Shown here: piece after piece, positions 21,893 through 34,519 of the stretch
Numbering within the stretch: the stretch's first letter is position 1
How the letters are laid out: every line of letters starts with the position of its first letter
DNA from: Aselliscus stoliczkanus
Lineage: Eukaryota > Chordata > Mammalia > Chiroptera > Hipposideridae
Direction: 5' to 3'
Length of the DNA stretch: 64,000 nt
Assembly: GCA_033961575.1 (NCBI GenBank)
Contig: CM066737.1
Coordinates: 103,816,709 to 103,880,708 of the forward strand
Notes under the pieces: generated by a model
What the model saw: the letters and a program-made list of their open reading frames with translations, nothing else
The model's database searches: none
Told to the model about the DNA's origin: nothing
Translations under genes and position numbers: made by a program

Positions 21893-23130
21893 GTCCTTGA
21901 AACACTTTCCTCCTTGACCCTGTGACACAGTGCACCCCTGGCTTGGCTCTGATTCTGTCTTCTTGGGAGGCATATCCTCCTCTACTTTGCTTATAAAAGG
22001 TGGATTTCCTAAAGGCTATATTCTAGGCCCTCTCTTCTTCCCACGCTACACTCAGACCATATTATGCACATCCATAACTTCCATTATCCTTTTATGCAGA
22101 TGACACACAAATATGTATTTCTCTCTAGACCTGTACGTCCAACTGCTTCCTAATCAATTCCTGTTGGATGTCTCAAAGGCTCCTCAAACTCCATATGTCA
22201 AAACCAAACCTTGAATACCGCCTCCAAATCTCGTTTCTATTTTGTGCCTGTTTCCTTGCTGCCAACCAAAAGCCAAGACATCATCTCTAAGATTCCCTCT
22301 CCAGCACCCACCATATTCACCAAGCCCTATTGACTTTCTCTCTCAAATATTTCCTAAATCTGTCCACTCTCTTCATCTCGACCCCCATGACCACAATTGA
22401 GCTATCGTCTCTTGCTTGTATTACAGCAGTAAGTACCTCACTGGTCTACCTGGACCAACAACTGATCATCCTGCACCTCATTCTCCACACTGCAGCCAGA
22501 ATGATCGTCCAAAACACCAAACCTGATTATGGCACACCCCTGATTAACACTGTGACTTTCCATTGATCTTTGTGTGGAACAAGGAAACTACTTAGCATGA
22601 CCTAAAAGTTCCACATGGCCTGGCTTGGGCCTACATTGTCCTTTATCTCATCCCCTACTCATCTCATTCCTTCCCCTCTAGCCACATTGGTCTCTTTTTA
22701 GTGCCTTGTGCTTACCATATTGCTTAATCCCATGGCATGCTCATGCCTCCCATTTTGTCCTGTTAACTTAGCTTAGTTTCCAAATCTCTGCTCATGGGTT
22801 ATTTCCTCAAGAAGGCTTTCCCTGACCTGCATGACTCTATCAACTCCCCCTATTATATGTCCCCTTAATACACAGCACCTCTTTTTTTTTTGAGGGCAGT
22901 GTCAATGGCCCGCATATGTGGGACCCGAACCCAGGCCGCTGGCTTCCTAAGCCAGCACTTAACCACTGCGCCACTTGGCCGGCCCTATACACAGTACCTC
23001 TTAATCAAAGAGCTTGTCATCATGGCATGTATACATGTGTATGATGAATCGCTTAGCTAATGAGCTTTGTAATGCATGGAAACAGCATCTATTTTGGTCC
23101 ATGATGGTATCCCCATACATTCAGTGATAA
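21893..23130 (+). mobile_element. LINE-2 (L2), about 1.2 kb
   Basis: Recognisable L2 ORF2 and 3' end: GATGTCTCAAAGGCTCCTCA then AACTCCATATGTC (22170-22200), GGTCTACCTGGACC (22442), CAGCCAGAATGATCGTCC (22494), AGCCACATTGGTCTC (22680), AAGAAGGCTTTCCCTGACCT (22811). Frames are broken. A short SINE interrupts it at 22884-22986. Confidence 0.88.
22884..22986 (-). mobile_element. Short tRNA-derived SINE inside L2
   Basis: Reverse orientation: poly-T, then GAGGGCAGTGTCAATGGCCC, a reversed B box in GGGACCCGAACCC, ending CCACTTGGCCGGCCC. Flanked by ATACACAGCACCTCTT (22868-22883) and ATACACAGTACCTCTT (22987-23002), 15 of 16 bases identical. Confidence 0.93.
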
Positions 23131-23289
23131 TGGGAATAATCATAATGGCATTGATGCTGATTAGGGTACAGTTTTTAAAATGCATTCAGAAGTGCTGCTT
23201 AAACAAAACAGTGTGCCTGAATATGTGTAGTTCTGTCAAAATGACTTCTTAGGGAAATTAACAATTTAAGAACTATGATTATTGGAAAG

Positions 23290-23470
23290 AAAATTAAGCT
23301 CAGTGGCTCGGGAGTCTACAGCATGAGAGAAAAGTACAAGTAGGAGACTATGAATCTGATGTCCTTGACTCAGGTTCCACTTCGAACGCTGATCAATTAT
23401 GTGACCTTGGGCGAGTTATTTGATCCCACTGAGACTTATTTTCATAATATGTAAAATATAGTTGATAATA
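23290..23470 (+). mobile_element. MIR SINE
   Basis: Forward MIR wording: CTTGACTCAGGTTCCACTTC, ATTATGTGACCTTGGGCGAG, TTATTTTCATAATATGTAAA, ATAGTTGATAAT. Confidence 0.75.
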
Positions 23471-23479
23471 TTGCCACAT

Positions 23480-25150
23480 AAAATACTTCTATATGGAATA
23501 ATCTTGAAAGTCATATGAAATCACAGCTGAGGATGTGCTTTAGGTTCTTAATATCAGTTATTAGCATCTATTGACTGCTAAAATTCATGTTTTGATTTTA
23601 TCCCTTGGGCAAATCCACTTGCAAGTACAGTAAGTCTCAGGAGCTTGGAAAGGTCTTATTTGCTATGCAATAGAATACTGAAGTTGAATCCACCTATACT
23701 TGTAATTCACTAAATCACAACTGTTTGAGGCATGGGGCACCCTCATGCTGTACACTTCTTATCAGAGAAATGAGAAGATTCTGACCCATCCTATAATTTC
23801 ATAAGGTCAGTATATAGCACTTGGTCTATATGATGCTACATATTTTAAAATTCTAAATAGATATAAACAAATAGGAACATTTGTTATGAACATAAGTACT
23901 GTTTGAACGTCAATATCATTTACTGACACTGGTAAACCTCTAATACATACATCATGTTCTACAGTTTTCAAAATACTCACACGATGTGGTAGGCAGAACA
24001 ATGATTAATTGCCGTATTTTTTTCCAATGAGGAATCTAAGTTCATGTAAGTTGATCAATTTTCCCAAGTCCACATGAGTATTAACTGACAAAGTCATACT
24101 TTTTATATTTACTACCTAGGTAAATAGACATTTCTGATCATATGTATGATTGGTGTTATTTTTAAGTCACTGAAAACCTACTGTATACACACAACTATTT
24201 TTTAAATAACTTTATTTATGATTCCACTGCAATAAGTACCTTTTTCTTGATGGCATTTTGGTCTCCATTAAACTGAGATCCACATACACACAAATGATAA
24301 ATGGAAAGCCCATTATGAAGAGTCTCAAAGTCAGTTTCTTTAGGGAAACAGTTGAAAGATGTCTAATATATCAACATCCTGTATCAGGTTTCCTTGTGAA
24401 CTCTTATGGGTCTTCCTACAGAGAGATGGTCCTCCTAAATATGGCCTTCTTGCCTCCACTTGAAAAGATAAAGATTAAGAAAGGACTTATTAAATAATTG
24501 GGTTGTCAGACACATTTTTCCAGTGAAAAACATAGAAAAATACATCATGACTTTTCCGACAACCCAGTACAATTCACGCCAACCAAGAAGTAGAAGTTTG
24601 AGGTAAATTAGACAGGGCAAGAAGTTGTTTTACCAAATCTTCAGTTGTTCCCTCACAGAGAACCATAAAAGCAATTTCATCTTGATAAATTGTACTTTTT
24701 GAATTTTAGGAGAGAGTCTCCTGGCTCAAAAAGACACTCTTCTCAATGTAGGGCTCAAAGTTGGAATGGATTTCTGGGTGAGAAAACCCTCTGACATGAG
24801 GAAGTTTGATCATTGTGATATATGTTAAAACATGTGGCTTGGGAGATTCATGATTAGTGATTGCCATTCTTTTACTATATATAATATCTCAGGGATCAGG
24901 TACTGAGCCTGCCTCTTAAATCTGAGATCTCTAAGCTACACTGCAGAACCAACAAATGACCCAACTTTTATGGCCACTCACTGGCCCATATGTCCTTTGT
25001 TGTATTACAAAGGAAAGGCACATTATAGAGCCCACTCTGTTGGATTAAAGAAGTTGCCAGGAGGACAGAAATTTAAAAAGGAAAATGAAAAATGAAGTAT
25101 AGTTCCTGCATGTTGATTTGTGTAGGCAGCTGCAAGCACTACTACTGATG
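23480..25150. other. Intergenic: no feature recognised
   Basis: AT-rich unique-looking sequence upstream of GLRA2, with only short open frames. Confidence 0.55.
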
Positions 25151-25154
25151 AATT

Positions 25155-25245
25155 TAGAGATGTGTTATAGAAATGTACACTTGAAACCTATATAATTTTA
25201 CTAACCAATGTCACCCCAATAAATTTCATTTAAAAATAAATTTAA
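25155..25245 (+). mobile_element. L1 3' tail, bat type
   Basis: AGAAATGTACACTTGAAACC then TATATAATTTTACTAACC and TGTCACCCCAATAAATTTCA with an A-rich tail. Nearly identical to 51774-51848. Confidence 0.85.
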
Positions 25246-25259
25246 AAATAAACTTATTA

Positions 25260-26270
25260 TTCAACAATTTTAAAAAAAGCTATTTTCGATGGCCAGCATT
25301 GTCCACAGAGCAAGGGTGCCTAAAGAGTTGATGTCACCCTGCATTTATTCCTTTTCATTTTTGGAAATCCAGTTTGCTTCTCCCTTCTTTATCTTGTGGA
25401 ATGAATAAAGATGCTCAGCATGCAGAGAAGCAAGCTTCAAGGCCATGAAGTCTAAATTGTGAAATCACTGCTCGCCCAGGTTCCATGCAGACAATTGGAT
25501 GTCTGTCCAGAGTATTTCTGGATTAAATTACTTTGAAGTCAGAAAATTCATTTTAGGATTGCAACTCTTCTGCTTATTAGTGTTCAGTCTTCACAGACCA
25601 CATATGTTGTCCAGCGCTTGAAAAAATGTCTATTTCCAGTGATGATTCATATAAGTGATTGCTTCTCTTGGCTAATGTGAGAAATGCAGTATTTCTTTTC
25701 ATAAACATCAAGTGGGAAAACATTAATTGGGGGGCAAATCAAATGTAATACCACTTGAATGGATTAGAAGATTTCTTCCTTTGCTACAATTCTAAAATTG
25801 AAAATAATGAATAACAAAAGATTGATTGTGGTATATCTCTTGTCTTAGAATCTCAGAGCTTTGGTTCTACAAATGATGAGGAAAGCTGCCGTCACATCAC
25901 CTTCATTATCATAATACTCTAGCTGAAAATTTCTTTTGGAGAGTTCTCAGATTTAAAAGTTTTGTTGTTGACTTAATTAATGTTTATACCCCCCCTTTCC
26001 CATGAAATGCCCTTTCTTGGTTCACAGAAGGCTGAAAAGAAGCTTATTTTGAAAGAGTGAATTATTTTAACACATTTTTTTGCAGGAAATGAGTAAACTC
26101 GTCATATAGCTCAAATGCCCGCTTACAAAGTGTTAACTTGAACAATAGTAATAGTTTTACATTTGCAAGTAAGTTAACACTTGGTAGTTAAAGTGGAGTT
26201 CTATTCATGATATTCAATAGTGGCATTTTGGTTATTGTTCTAGTGTGTGTGCGTATGTAATCAACAGTCC
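25260..26270. other. Intergenic: no feature recognised
   Basis: AT-rich unique-looking sequence. No coding or repeat signal that I can support. Confidence 0.55.
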
Positions 26271-26274
26271 TGCC

Positions 26275-26400
26275 AATCAATCAGGCAATAAGTATTAATT
26301 GAGCATTTACTATATACAAAGTAGTGTGTATTTCTCTCAAGATGAGGCAAAGTAATATAAGACATTATTTCTGCCCTCCAGGGACTTATGATCTATTTAT
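26275..26400 (+). mobile_element. Old CR1/L3-like LINE fragment
   Basis: 'ATTAATTGAGCATTTACTATATACAAAG...CTGCCCTCCAGGGACTTATGA' has the same word order as 1815-1985 and 35745-35880. Confidence 0.4.
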
Positions 26401-26792
26401 TAAGTCAAGAAAAATATTATAGAAGTGGGACTCTAGGTCAGGGCATCATCTGGGGAGATCAGCCGACTGACACTCAAGGCTTCAAAATGTGGCGTCCATC
26501 TCTGTATTCTTCACAGTCTAGACACTCATTCTTAGCTTGGCAGGTTCACAAAATTAACCTTGTCAATGTCTCAAAGATGTCACTAGTCAGGGATGTGACA
26601 CACAAACTTTATACTCCCGAAAAGCCTGACTATAAACTAGGATTTGAAAATATAGCTCTCAGGCTGGCAAGTAACTCATGTAGGCTGACCATCATAGAAG
26701 TTCCTTGGGTGCTCACTGCCTGGAGAGATTTCATGATTAACATGAAATTAGAATGAGAGGATTTAAAATTTTTTCAAATTATTTTCAATTAA

Positions 26793-26866
26793 AAAAAATT
26801 TAAATTACGTTTATTGGGGTAACATTGGTTAATAACATATAAGTTTCAGGTGTACAGTTTTTAGGA
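26793..26866 (-). mobile_element. L1 3' tail, bat type, antisense
   Basis: TTTATTGGGGTAACATTGGT, TAATAACATATAAGTTTCAG, GTGTACAG, matching the reversed L1 tail at 7545. Confidence 0.75.
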
Positions 26867-27089
26867 TTTGACTAGATGGTGGAAATATGAAAAAGTTGAG
26901 TAGAACCTATCTCAAATAGACTGGCAGAAACATCTCCAACTTCATAATACCCATTCTTGAAAATATTCTTGACATATTTATATTATGTGTTCTCATTACT
27001 CATTTCTTAGATTGGAATTTGGTTTACCTCTCAGACTTATTTATGCTCTAGTTATAATCAACTCCACTGCTCATTGACATATAGCCATT

Positions 27090-28150
27090 GCTTTTTGAAA
27101 ATGGTATATTATGAAATATTGCATACTTATAAAATATATATGGAATATATATGAAGTATGCATAATAATAAAACAAATTTCTATGTAACCACATATAGCA
27201 TAAGATGTGGAAAATCACCAACACCTCTGAAACCCACTGAATGCTGATTCACTATCCTGTTCCATCTCTTAGGTTAACTTCTAATACTGAATATTTTGCT
27301 ATCATTTCCTTGCTTTGCTTTATTATTCTCTCACACACACATTTACTGTTGAGTTTCTTATGTTTTAAACTGTACATAAATTGAATGAGATTATTTATAT
27401 TCTTCTGTGACTTGCTTTGTTTGGTCAATATTACGTTATTGCGCATAGCAAGAATTCATTCATTTTCACAATATATTGCTCTGTTCTGTGAGAATGCTAC
27501 AATTTATTCATCCATTGCACTGCTGATGGGCTTTTGGGTTGTTTCCAGGTTTTTCGCTATGATAAATAATGCTGCATAACATTCTTATGTATTTCTTTTG
27601 CTGTACATGTGCATATTTACAGGGAGAATTATTGAGTCCTAAGGTATGCCCAGCTTCAATTTTATTAGATAATTCCAAGTTGTTTCCTACAGTGTAATAA
27701 TTTACACTCTTACCATAGTGTAGAAAAGTTCCAATTTCTTTATATCCTCATCAATACTTAGCGTTGTCAGACTTCTTAATTTTTGCCAATCTGGAAAATG
27801 TTAAAAAGCATCTTGTTGTTGTATTACATTGCATTTATCTAACTACTAATGAGCTTGAATACCATTCCAGTATGTTTACTGACCATTTATGTTTTTTCTG
27901 TGAAATACTTGTTTATTTCTTTTGAAAACTATTCAATTAGGTTGATTCCTTTTTTTTTCTTATTTATGTGTAAAAACTATTTTTGCAATCCTTTGCTAGT
28001 TGTGTGTTTTACAAATATCTTTTCCCAGTTTGTGGCTTTTCACTTTCTTGATCATATTCTTAATATAACATTTATTAATTTTGCTCCTTATGGTTTTTGT
28101 TATTTTTATCTTGTAATGTAAGTATCAATATTGAGATTATGAAGATGTGT
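27090..28150 (-). mobile_element. Old L1 3' region, antisense
   Basis: Typical antisense L1 3' UTR text: ACTTGCTTTGTTTGGTCAAT, CAATTTATTCATCCATTGCA, CTGCTGATGGGCTTTTGGGT, TGATAAATAATGCTGC, and further downstream TTTGTGGCTTTTCACTTTCT. Heavily diverged. Confidence 0.75.
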
Positions 28151-28434
28151 TCCTATCTTATATTCTAAGGCTTTTAAAGTATCATTCACATTTAAATAAT
28201 TAATACCTAGAGTAAATAGTGTCTATTTTAATTACTTATGTGACTGTCATACACTTAGAGTTGTCAGTTGATGTGTGTAGATCATATATGAAAACAGGAA
28301 TTAGTTGCTCTCCTTCTAAGGGTTTGGGAATTATAATGCCCTATAATATCAATATAGCATATTACAGCATAGATTTTCCAAGTCACTTCAAAGAGATAAA
28401 GTGGCTTCTAATCTAAAAAGACTTGACTGTAGCT

Positions 28435-28930
28435 CTGATAATGTATGGCTATATAATAAACTATTCAGAAACTTGTATGGTTTAAAACAAGAATTTGTTG
28501 CTATCTCTCAAGTTTCTGTAGGCTGAGTGGGTTCATCTGGACATTCTTGTTTGGGATCCCTCAAGCTGTGCCTTGGGCCACTTGAGGGCTTAATTGGGTC
28601 AGACTTCCAAGATGGCTTGCTTACATGACTGGTATTTGATATTGGTTGTGGATACTGGATGGGAACTCAGCTGGGATAGTCAACCACATAGCCTTTCCCT
28701 GGGGCTTGGGCTCCTTATATCATGGTGCCTCAGCTCTGAGAAAGTATATCCCAACGATGAGCATTCCAAGAGAGAACAGAGAAGATGCTGCTGCAAGGAT
28801 TCTCATGACATAGTACTGGATGACATGCTGTGTCACTTCTGCTGCACTTTACTGGTTCCACATGGCTAGTTCAGATTCAATATAGAAAGGGACTTCTCCA
28901 TGGTGTGACTACTAGAGAGTATGGTTCATT
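28435..28930 (+). mobile_element. Old interspersed repeat, family not assigned
   Basis: It starts AACTATTCAGAAACTTGTAT followed by GGTTTAAAACAAGAATTTGT, and later TGCTGTGTCACTTCTGC and GTTCCACATGGCTAG. This layout recalls a widespread old mammalian repeat whose name I cannot settle. No coding evidence despite a 91-codon open frame. Confidence 0.4.
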
Positions 28931-29679
28931 GGGCAGTCATCTTTGAAGATTAACTACAATAGCATGTCAAAAGATTTCCAGTAGTAATATTCATAGAGAG
29001 TGCTGTCATCTTCTAATTCAAGCAACAAAGGAGATTAGATAGATTGTAAAACCTCTCAATACACAACACCTGAAATTTGTAAATTAGAATGTGTTTTTAA
29101 AAGCAAAGTTGAACTGGCCATGAACTAAGAAAAATTATCAGACACCCAAAACAAGAGAATATGAATCCAGAGTAAAATTCAAATGCTAAAGACAAGTGGT
29201 ACCCTAGAGTATCTTTAGATTTCCAAGACTTAGGCCGTCAGTTTTAATGGCATCTTGGTGGGAGGGGGCAACAGGGAGAATGAGAGAGAAAGCCTAGGGC
29301 CCAGGCAAGGTGGGTGGTCTATTAGGAGACCCTCTGTGTAAACCATACAAAAGGAGTGATAGCGTGGAAGCATTTGCCTACCGAAAACTTGACTCGAAAT
29401 GGAACTAATACATATCTGAGAATGTATAACCATAGAAAAACATCATATGGATTTGGAATCCTAACTATATAATGCAAGCACCTCAAACCAAGAAATGTAT
29501 TTAAAGTTATTCTGAATTGGTAACTTCAAGTATCTCTGGTGGAAGCAGTGCTAATCCACTTGGAGGAAACAAATTTCAACATACTCCTCAAAGTTTTCCT
29601 TCAGCTAAGGTTATAGTGGATATGATTTGTAAATGCAAATCACAGAACATATGACAAAACAAGGCCCCCATATGTAAGA

Positions 29680-30860
29680 GCTGAAAGAAGCAATGAGTAA
29701 TAGAGTAAGATACTCAAGCACTTCAGATATTAGAATTATCAGACTTATAACAAATGTAGTAATTGTGCTTAACAATTACAGAATCAAAGAATGAGTAAGA
29801 AATAGGTGAGTCAAAGAGAACCAAATAGAATATCTAGAAATGAAAAAGCATAATAGTTTATATGTACAAGTTAATGAGCTATTTACATATTGTATTGGAT
29901 ATAACTTATAACTGTTGAACTGGTAGACCGAAAGTGTTCTTCAGAAAAGAGCACACAGAGACAAGGAATTTGAAAACATGAAAGAGAGGTTAAGAAACAT
30001 GGAGGATAAAGAGGGGAGATCTAACGCATGTCAAATAGAAGTTTCAAAGACATAATAGATTTCAGGAGCAGTGATTTTTGAAGTGGCAATGGCTAACTTT
30101 TTTTAGAATTGATGAAAAATTTGAATCATCAAAATCAGAAATTCCAGTGAAATTCAAGCAGAATAAATGAAAAGATTATCACACCTAAATAAGTTGTACA
30201 GAAAGTGAAACTAAAAAACCAAAAACATGGGAAAAACCTTGAGATCAGTCAGAAATTGATTTTAAAAATTCTAAGTGACAACAGTTAGATGAACAGCTGA
30301 ATTCTCAGCAACAATAAAAACACAAGAAGACAATGAAATGAATTACTATTCAATATACTGACAGAATATAACTGTCAACATAGGGTGATATATCTGCAAA
30401 GTTCTTAAAAAAATAAGTAAAATATATATATTTCCAGGCAAACAAAACTGAGAGTGTTTACTAACAACAGAACATCAAGAAAGGAATAAAAGAAAAATAA
30501 AACTTAGAGTGAAAAACAATTTCAGGAAAAGGGAAAGTGATTCCACAAGGAAAATATAAAATGCAAGAAAATGTAGTGACCATAGAAAGTGTTATACAAA
30601 TGGGTAAATATGAATAAATAACAGTATATGTTAATTTCAGACAAAAGTATGTTTAAGGCAAAAAAAACAAATCTTGCTAGGGAGAACCAGGAATGGTACC
30701 CAGATCAATCTAATTAAAGCTATACTATGATACCTCATTGGAATATAGCAGAAGGAAAAATCAAGGGAGATAAATGAAGATGAGCAGAGAGAACAATAAA
30801 GTAGAAGGCCAGAGGGGCATCCTGAGAAGTTTTTAAATGCTAAAAAAGAAGTTAAATATA
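29680..30860 (+). mobile_element. Old L1 (L1M-type) internal fragment
   Basis: Decayed L1 text, A-rich on the plus strand: ACATGAAAGAGAGGTTAAGA, AACAGCTGAATTCTCAGCAA, AAGACAATGAAATGA, ATATAACTGTCAACATAGGG. The last words are hallmarks of old L1 internal sequence. No frame is open for long. Confidence 0.7.
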
Positions 30861-31148
30861 ATATTTTCTCTCTTTTTGTCTCTCTCTCTCCCTTTCCCCC
30901 AACCTCTCCTCAAGATGCTGGAATTAGTTCACTCTATATGAGAATGTTAAATGACAGTTTAATTGTTGCCTTCAAGAATATGAAGTCCATTTTCTAAAAT
31001 ATGCTAAACCAGCACACCCCCATCTCCCTTCAGGGCAGCCATATAGGGCCATGAATCTACAACACCTAAATGATGGCAATGCCTGCTAAATGGCTGATGG
31101 TTGGACCAGGAAGTAGAAATGAGTGGAATCTCCATCAATCAAGCTTTT

Positions 31149-31586
31149 TTTTTTTTTAAGATTTTATTTGGGAATTGGGGGAGGGGAACAGCATTGGGGA
31201 ACCAGGGAAGGGGAACAGACAAGCTGCTCTCCTTTTGTTCCTCAGTCCTGCTGTGGAGGACGTCGCCTCACAGGTCCATGCTGTTGTCATCACCACGCCC
31301 TTCCCGGGTGAGGCAGATGGCTCACAGGCCTCTGGACAGCCGCTCACAGTGGCTATTGGCAGCTCATACTGGCTGCCGGCCACTCACTGTAGCTATGGTA
31401 GCCCACTGCAGCAGGGGCTGCAGCCTACACCATCGCCGGGGCTCACACAGCCCAGCTCCAGGTGGAGCTGCCGCTCACCATCCTAGCTGCAGAGGGCAGT
31501 GTCACTGGTCCTCATATGTGGGATCCGAACTGGGGCCGTTGGTGTCCCAAGCCAGCTCCAAACCAATGTGGCCACTCGGCTCGCCC
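31149..31586 (-). mobile_element. Long-form GGGCCGGCC SINE
   Basis: Third long copy, same order as 8403 and 21263: poly-T, ATTGGGGGAGGGGAACAGCA blocks, direct repeats of CAGCTCATACTGGCTGCCGG type, then the reversed tRNA-like head ending CCACTCGGCTCGCCC. Target duplications AATCAAGCTTTT (31137-31148) and AACCAAGCTTTT (31587-31598). The overlapping open frames of 187 and 103 codons are not genes. Confidence 0.92.
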
Positions 31587-31694
31587 AACCAAGCTTTTAA
31601 AAAAACATGTGTCTGTCATAAACCCACTTACTCCCCTCTAGGCTTATGCATTTGTGGCACATAACATCAATTTAGAATTTAGAAGATGTATATC

Positions 31695-31885
31695 CATGTT
31701 CTAGCTCCCCTGCTTACTAGCTGTACAATCTTAGACAAATTAGTAACTCTCTGAACTCATTTCCCCTTCAGTAAAATGGGAGATAATATCACTTCTTTGT
31801 CGATGTCACCCCTGGTTGTAGCAAGGGTTCAATGACATGGATTACAGGGCTATAAACTTGAAGGACACCAATAAATGTATGCTGT
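31695..31885 (+). mobile_element. MIR SINE
   Basis: Forward MIR text: TGCTTACTAGCTGTACAATC then TTAGACAAATTAG, CAGTAAAATGGGAGATAATA, GCAAGGGTTCAATGACATGG. Confidence 0.8.
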
Positions 31886-32159
31886 TGTTATTCTTGAATA
31901 AATGCTTTCATTATCACAATCATGTGAGGCTATTTATGTAATAGCCTCCTTAATCATTTCCTTAATTCTGAGAGGATTATAATTTATATTCAACATTTCA
32001 CATTAATTTGGTAAAATAGAAAAATATGTATTTTTTAATGATGATGAATTATGTATGCAAACTATATGTGAAGAAAACATGATCATATGCTTTTTCAGAT
32101 GGGCAATTATATGAGTTTATGGAAAGAAAACCTAATTCAACTTTTAAGTTACTAACTTT

Positions 32160-32298
32160 AGCAGTAAGATGGATATGTATGATTTGCGGGGGAGTGGGGT
32201 GGTGAACTGGGGGAGGGGGTTTTTCACTTTGGGGGATAAAGAGTATAACTATTGCATTGTGTTGTATACCTGAAACTAATAAAAAATAAAAAAAGAAG
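32160..32298 (+). mobile_element. L1 3' tail
   Basis: TTGCATTGTGTTGTATACCT followed by GAAACTAATAAAAAATAAAA is the usual L1 3' end. A G-rich patch (GGGGGAGTGGGGTGG...GGGGGAGGGGG) lies just upstream at 32188-32219. Confidence 0.75.
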
Positions 32299-32299
32299 A

Positions 32300-33035
32300 A
32301 GTATATGTAATTGTCATGCCAAATGACTTGGATAAATTGCTGTATATGAATGGGGGGAGAATTCAACTGATGCAAAGGAAAGGTCTTGTCATCAGAGATA
32401 AAATTTTAAAGGGAGGTGGAGGTAATTTAATGTAACCAGAAGATTGACTGGAAAACATTGAGTTGTGTTTGCTTTTTGACCAGAACACCAAGAAATATAT
32501 TCAGTTAAAGAGAATGAAACAATTGAGTAACCATTCATTTTTCTCCTTTCAATGACAACTATTTTTATTATGGCTTGCAATGTCTTGAAGCTAATCAGTT
32601 TTTAAGTGAATATACAAGACAAATCTAGTTGAACAGGTTCCCGTCATATAATTAGAAAATAAGTTTTTCTATTTATTTATAGGGTACCATAAAGGAAGGA
32701 TAAATGCAATTCTCAATGTCATATATACAAAATTACATTGATATAGATAATGAAAATGATATATGAATAATGTATGATGAATCATTTTCTTGCGTTTCCA
32801 GAAGCCACTTAAAAACTAAAATGAAAGGATGCCATGATTAATCTTTCGTTACATAAGGGTATTGAAAACAATATTACTGTAGACATCAGACCCTTTGATA
32901 CCATTATTTTGAATAGGCCCATTATCCCTAAGGGTATGTCCTTTTACTGTAGTCACATCCCCCTCCACCAGGATTACACACTGCTTCTACTTTCTAGTTC
33001 TGTCTGGCAATCCATTCTCTTCCTAGTGTCTTCTT
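32300..33035. other. Intergenic: no feature recognised
   Basis: AT-rich, short open frames only. Confidence 0.55.
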
Positions 33036-33299
33036 AACAAGAATCTATAGGGCCCTTGAGCACTCGATTTTCCCTGTATGTCCCTCCAGATTCCTTCAGC
33101 ACCCTTCATTCTGCTCTGTACCTCTGGGTGCTGACATCAGTGGACTGCACAAGTTAGGCTTTATTAACACTTGGCTTCCAGTTGATTTCAGCCAATAGGA
33201 GGCATCAGCAGGAGATCAGAGTTGGGAAGAAAAGAGAAATTCGAGTATTTATTCCATCAGCTCCCTCCCAGCTAAGCAGAAATTTGGTAGTTGGTTTTT

Positions 33300-33541
33300 C
33301 TGTTGAATGCCAAGTTCAAAGAGACAGAAAATGGATTGGTGGTTTTCACAGACTTGGGGGAGATGACAATGGGGAGTGATTGCTAATAGTTATGGGGTTT
33401 TGGTGGGTGAGAAATATGTTCTGGAATTAGATAGTGGTGATGGTTGCAAACCTTTGCAAATATACTAAGACCATTTAATTGCGTGTATTAAAGTGGTGCA
33501 TTTTATGATGTGTGAGTAATAGCTCAATAAAAAATGGATAG
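33300..33541 (+). mobile_element. Old L1 3' end
   Basis: TTCTGGAATTAGATAGTGGT then GATGGTTGCAAACC, AAGTGGTGCATTTTATGATG, and AGCTCAATAAAAAATGG: an L1M-type 3' UTR ending in its A-rich tail. Confidence 0.75.
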
Positions 33542-34044
33542 GAAATATACAATGGAATATTATTCAGTCATAAAAAGGATGTAATCTTACTATTTACCAT
33601 AATAAATGGACTGTGAGGTTATTATGCTAAGTGAAATAAGTCAGACTGAGAAAGACAAATACCACATGATCTCACTTATATGTGGAATTAAAGAAACAAA
33701 CCCAAGCTCATAGATAGAGAGAACACATTGGTGGTTGCCAGAGGCAAGGGGGTTAGGAGGTAGATGAAATGGGTGAAGGGAGTTAAAAGGCACAAACCTT
33801 CAGATATAAAATAAATAAGTCCTTGAGATGTAATGTACAGCATGGTGACAATAGTTAATGTATATTTGAAAGTTGCTAAGAGAGTAGATCCGAAAAGTTC
33901 TCCTCACAAGAAAAAAAAATTGTAACTTTGTGGTGATGGATGTTGACTAGACTTGTTGCAGTGATCATTTTACAATATATAAAAGTATCAAATCATTATG
34001 TTGTGGACCTGAAACTAATGTGTTATAGTTAATTATACCTCAAC
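33542..34044 (+). mobile_element. Younger L1 3' end nested in the older L1 tail
   Basis: TATTCAGTCATAAAAAGGAT, AAATACCACATGATCTCACT, TATATGTGGAAT, GTGGACCTGAAACTAATG. The 13-bp AAAAAATGGATAG occurs at both borders (33529-33541 and 34045-34057), a perfect target duplication inside the older tail. Confidence 0.85.
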
Positions 34045-34209
34045 AAAAAATGGATAGAAAAGTTTGTTTCAAATCCAACTTTTGTAGTACAAATCAAAGA
34101 AAATATGAATAATTTTTAAAAAGAAACACTAAAAACTGAAATCATAAAATAAAAATACAAACCAAGAAAAATGTATAAGGTATCTCAATTAATGTAAATA
34201 GATGGGGAG

Positions 34210-34210
<1 letters not shown>

Positions 34211-34260
<50 letters not shown>
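34211..34260. repeat. (GA)n microsatellite
   Basis: Uninterrupted AG dinucleotides of about 25 units. The poly-Ser-Leu reading frame on the minus strand is an artefact. Confidence 0.95.
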
Positions 34261-34264
<4 letters not shown>

Positions 34265-34519
34265 ATCCACAGTTCCTGGAAGGTGGCTTTCTCTTACAGC
34301 TACAGCTCTTTCCAGTTTCCAGTAATGCGTCCACTCTCGTGGCTTCAGGCCTAGGATGGTAACAGCTCCCAGCCGTTGTGGGCTCCAGCTATCCCTAGTT
34401 GGCTTCATTTAATCCTGAGCACAGATTTTCATAAATTATCTTTTCAGTAAACCCTCCTCAAGTAACCCATTTGAGTATACCCTCTCTTCCCAGCCAGGAC
34501 CCTTTCCCATATAAACCAC

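Larger units (their letters stand above)
33040..34510 (+). mobile_element. Old interspersed repeat split by nested L1s and a (GA)n tract
   Basis: The left part (33040-33300) carries AGCCAATAGGAGGCATCAGC then AGGAGATCAGAG and TATTTATTCC, as at 8120-8185. The right part (34265-34510) carries GGCCTAGGATGGTAACAGCT, CCCAGCCG, CAGTAAACCCTCCTCAAGTA and CCCAGCCAGGACCC. The two parts look like one old unit opened by the two L1 tails at 33300-34044 and the GA microsatellite. I cannot name the family. Confidence 0.5.
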
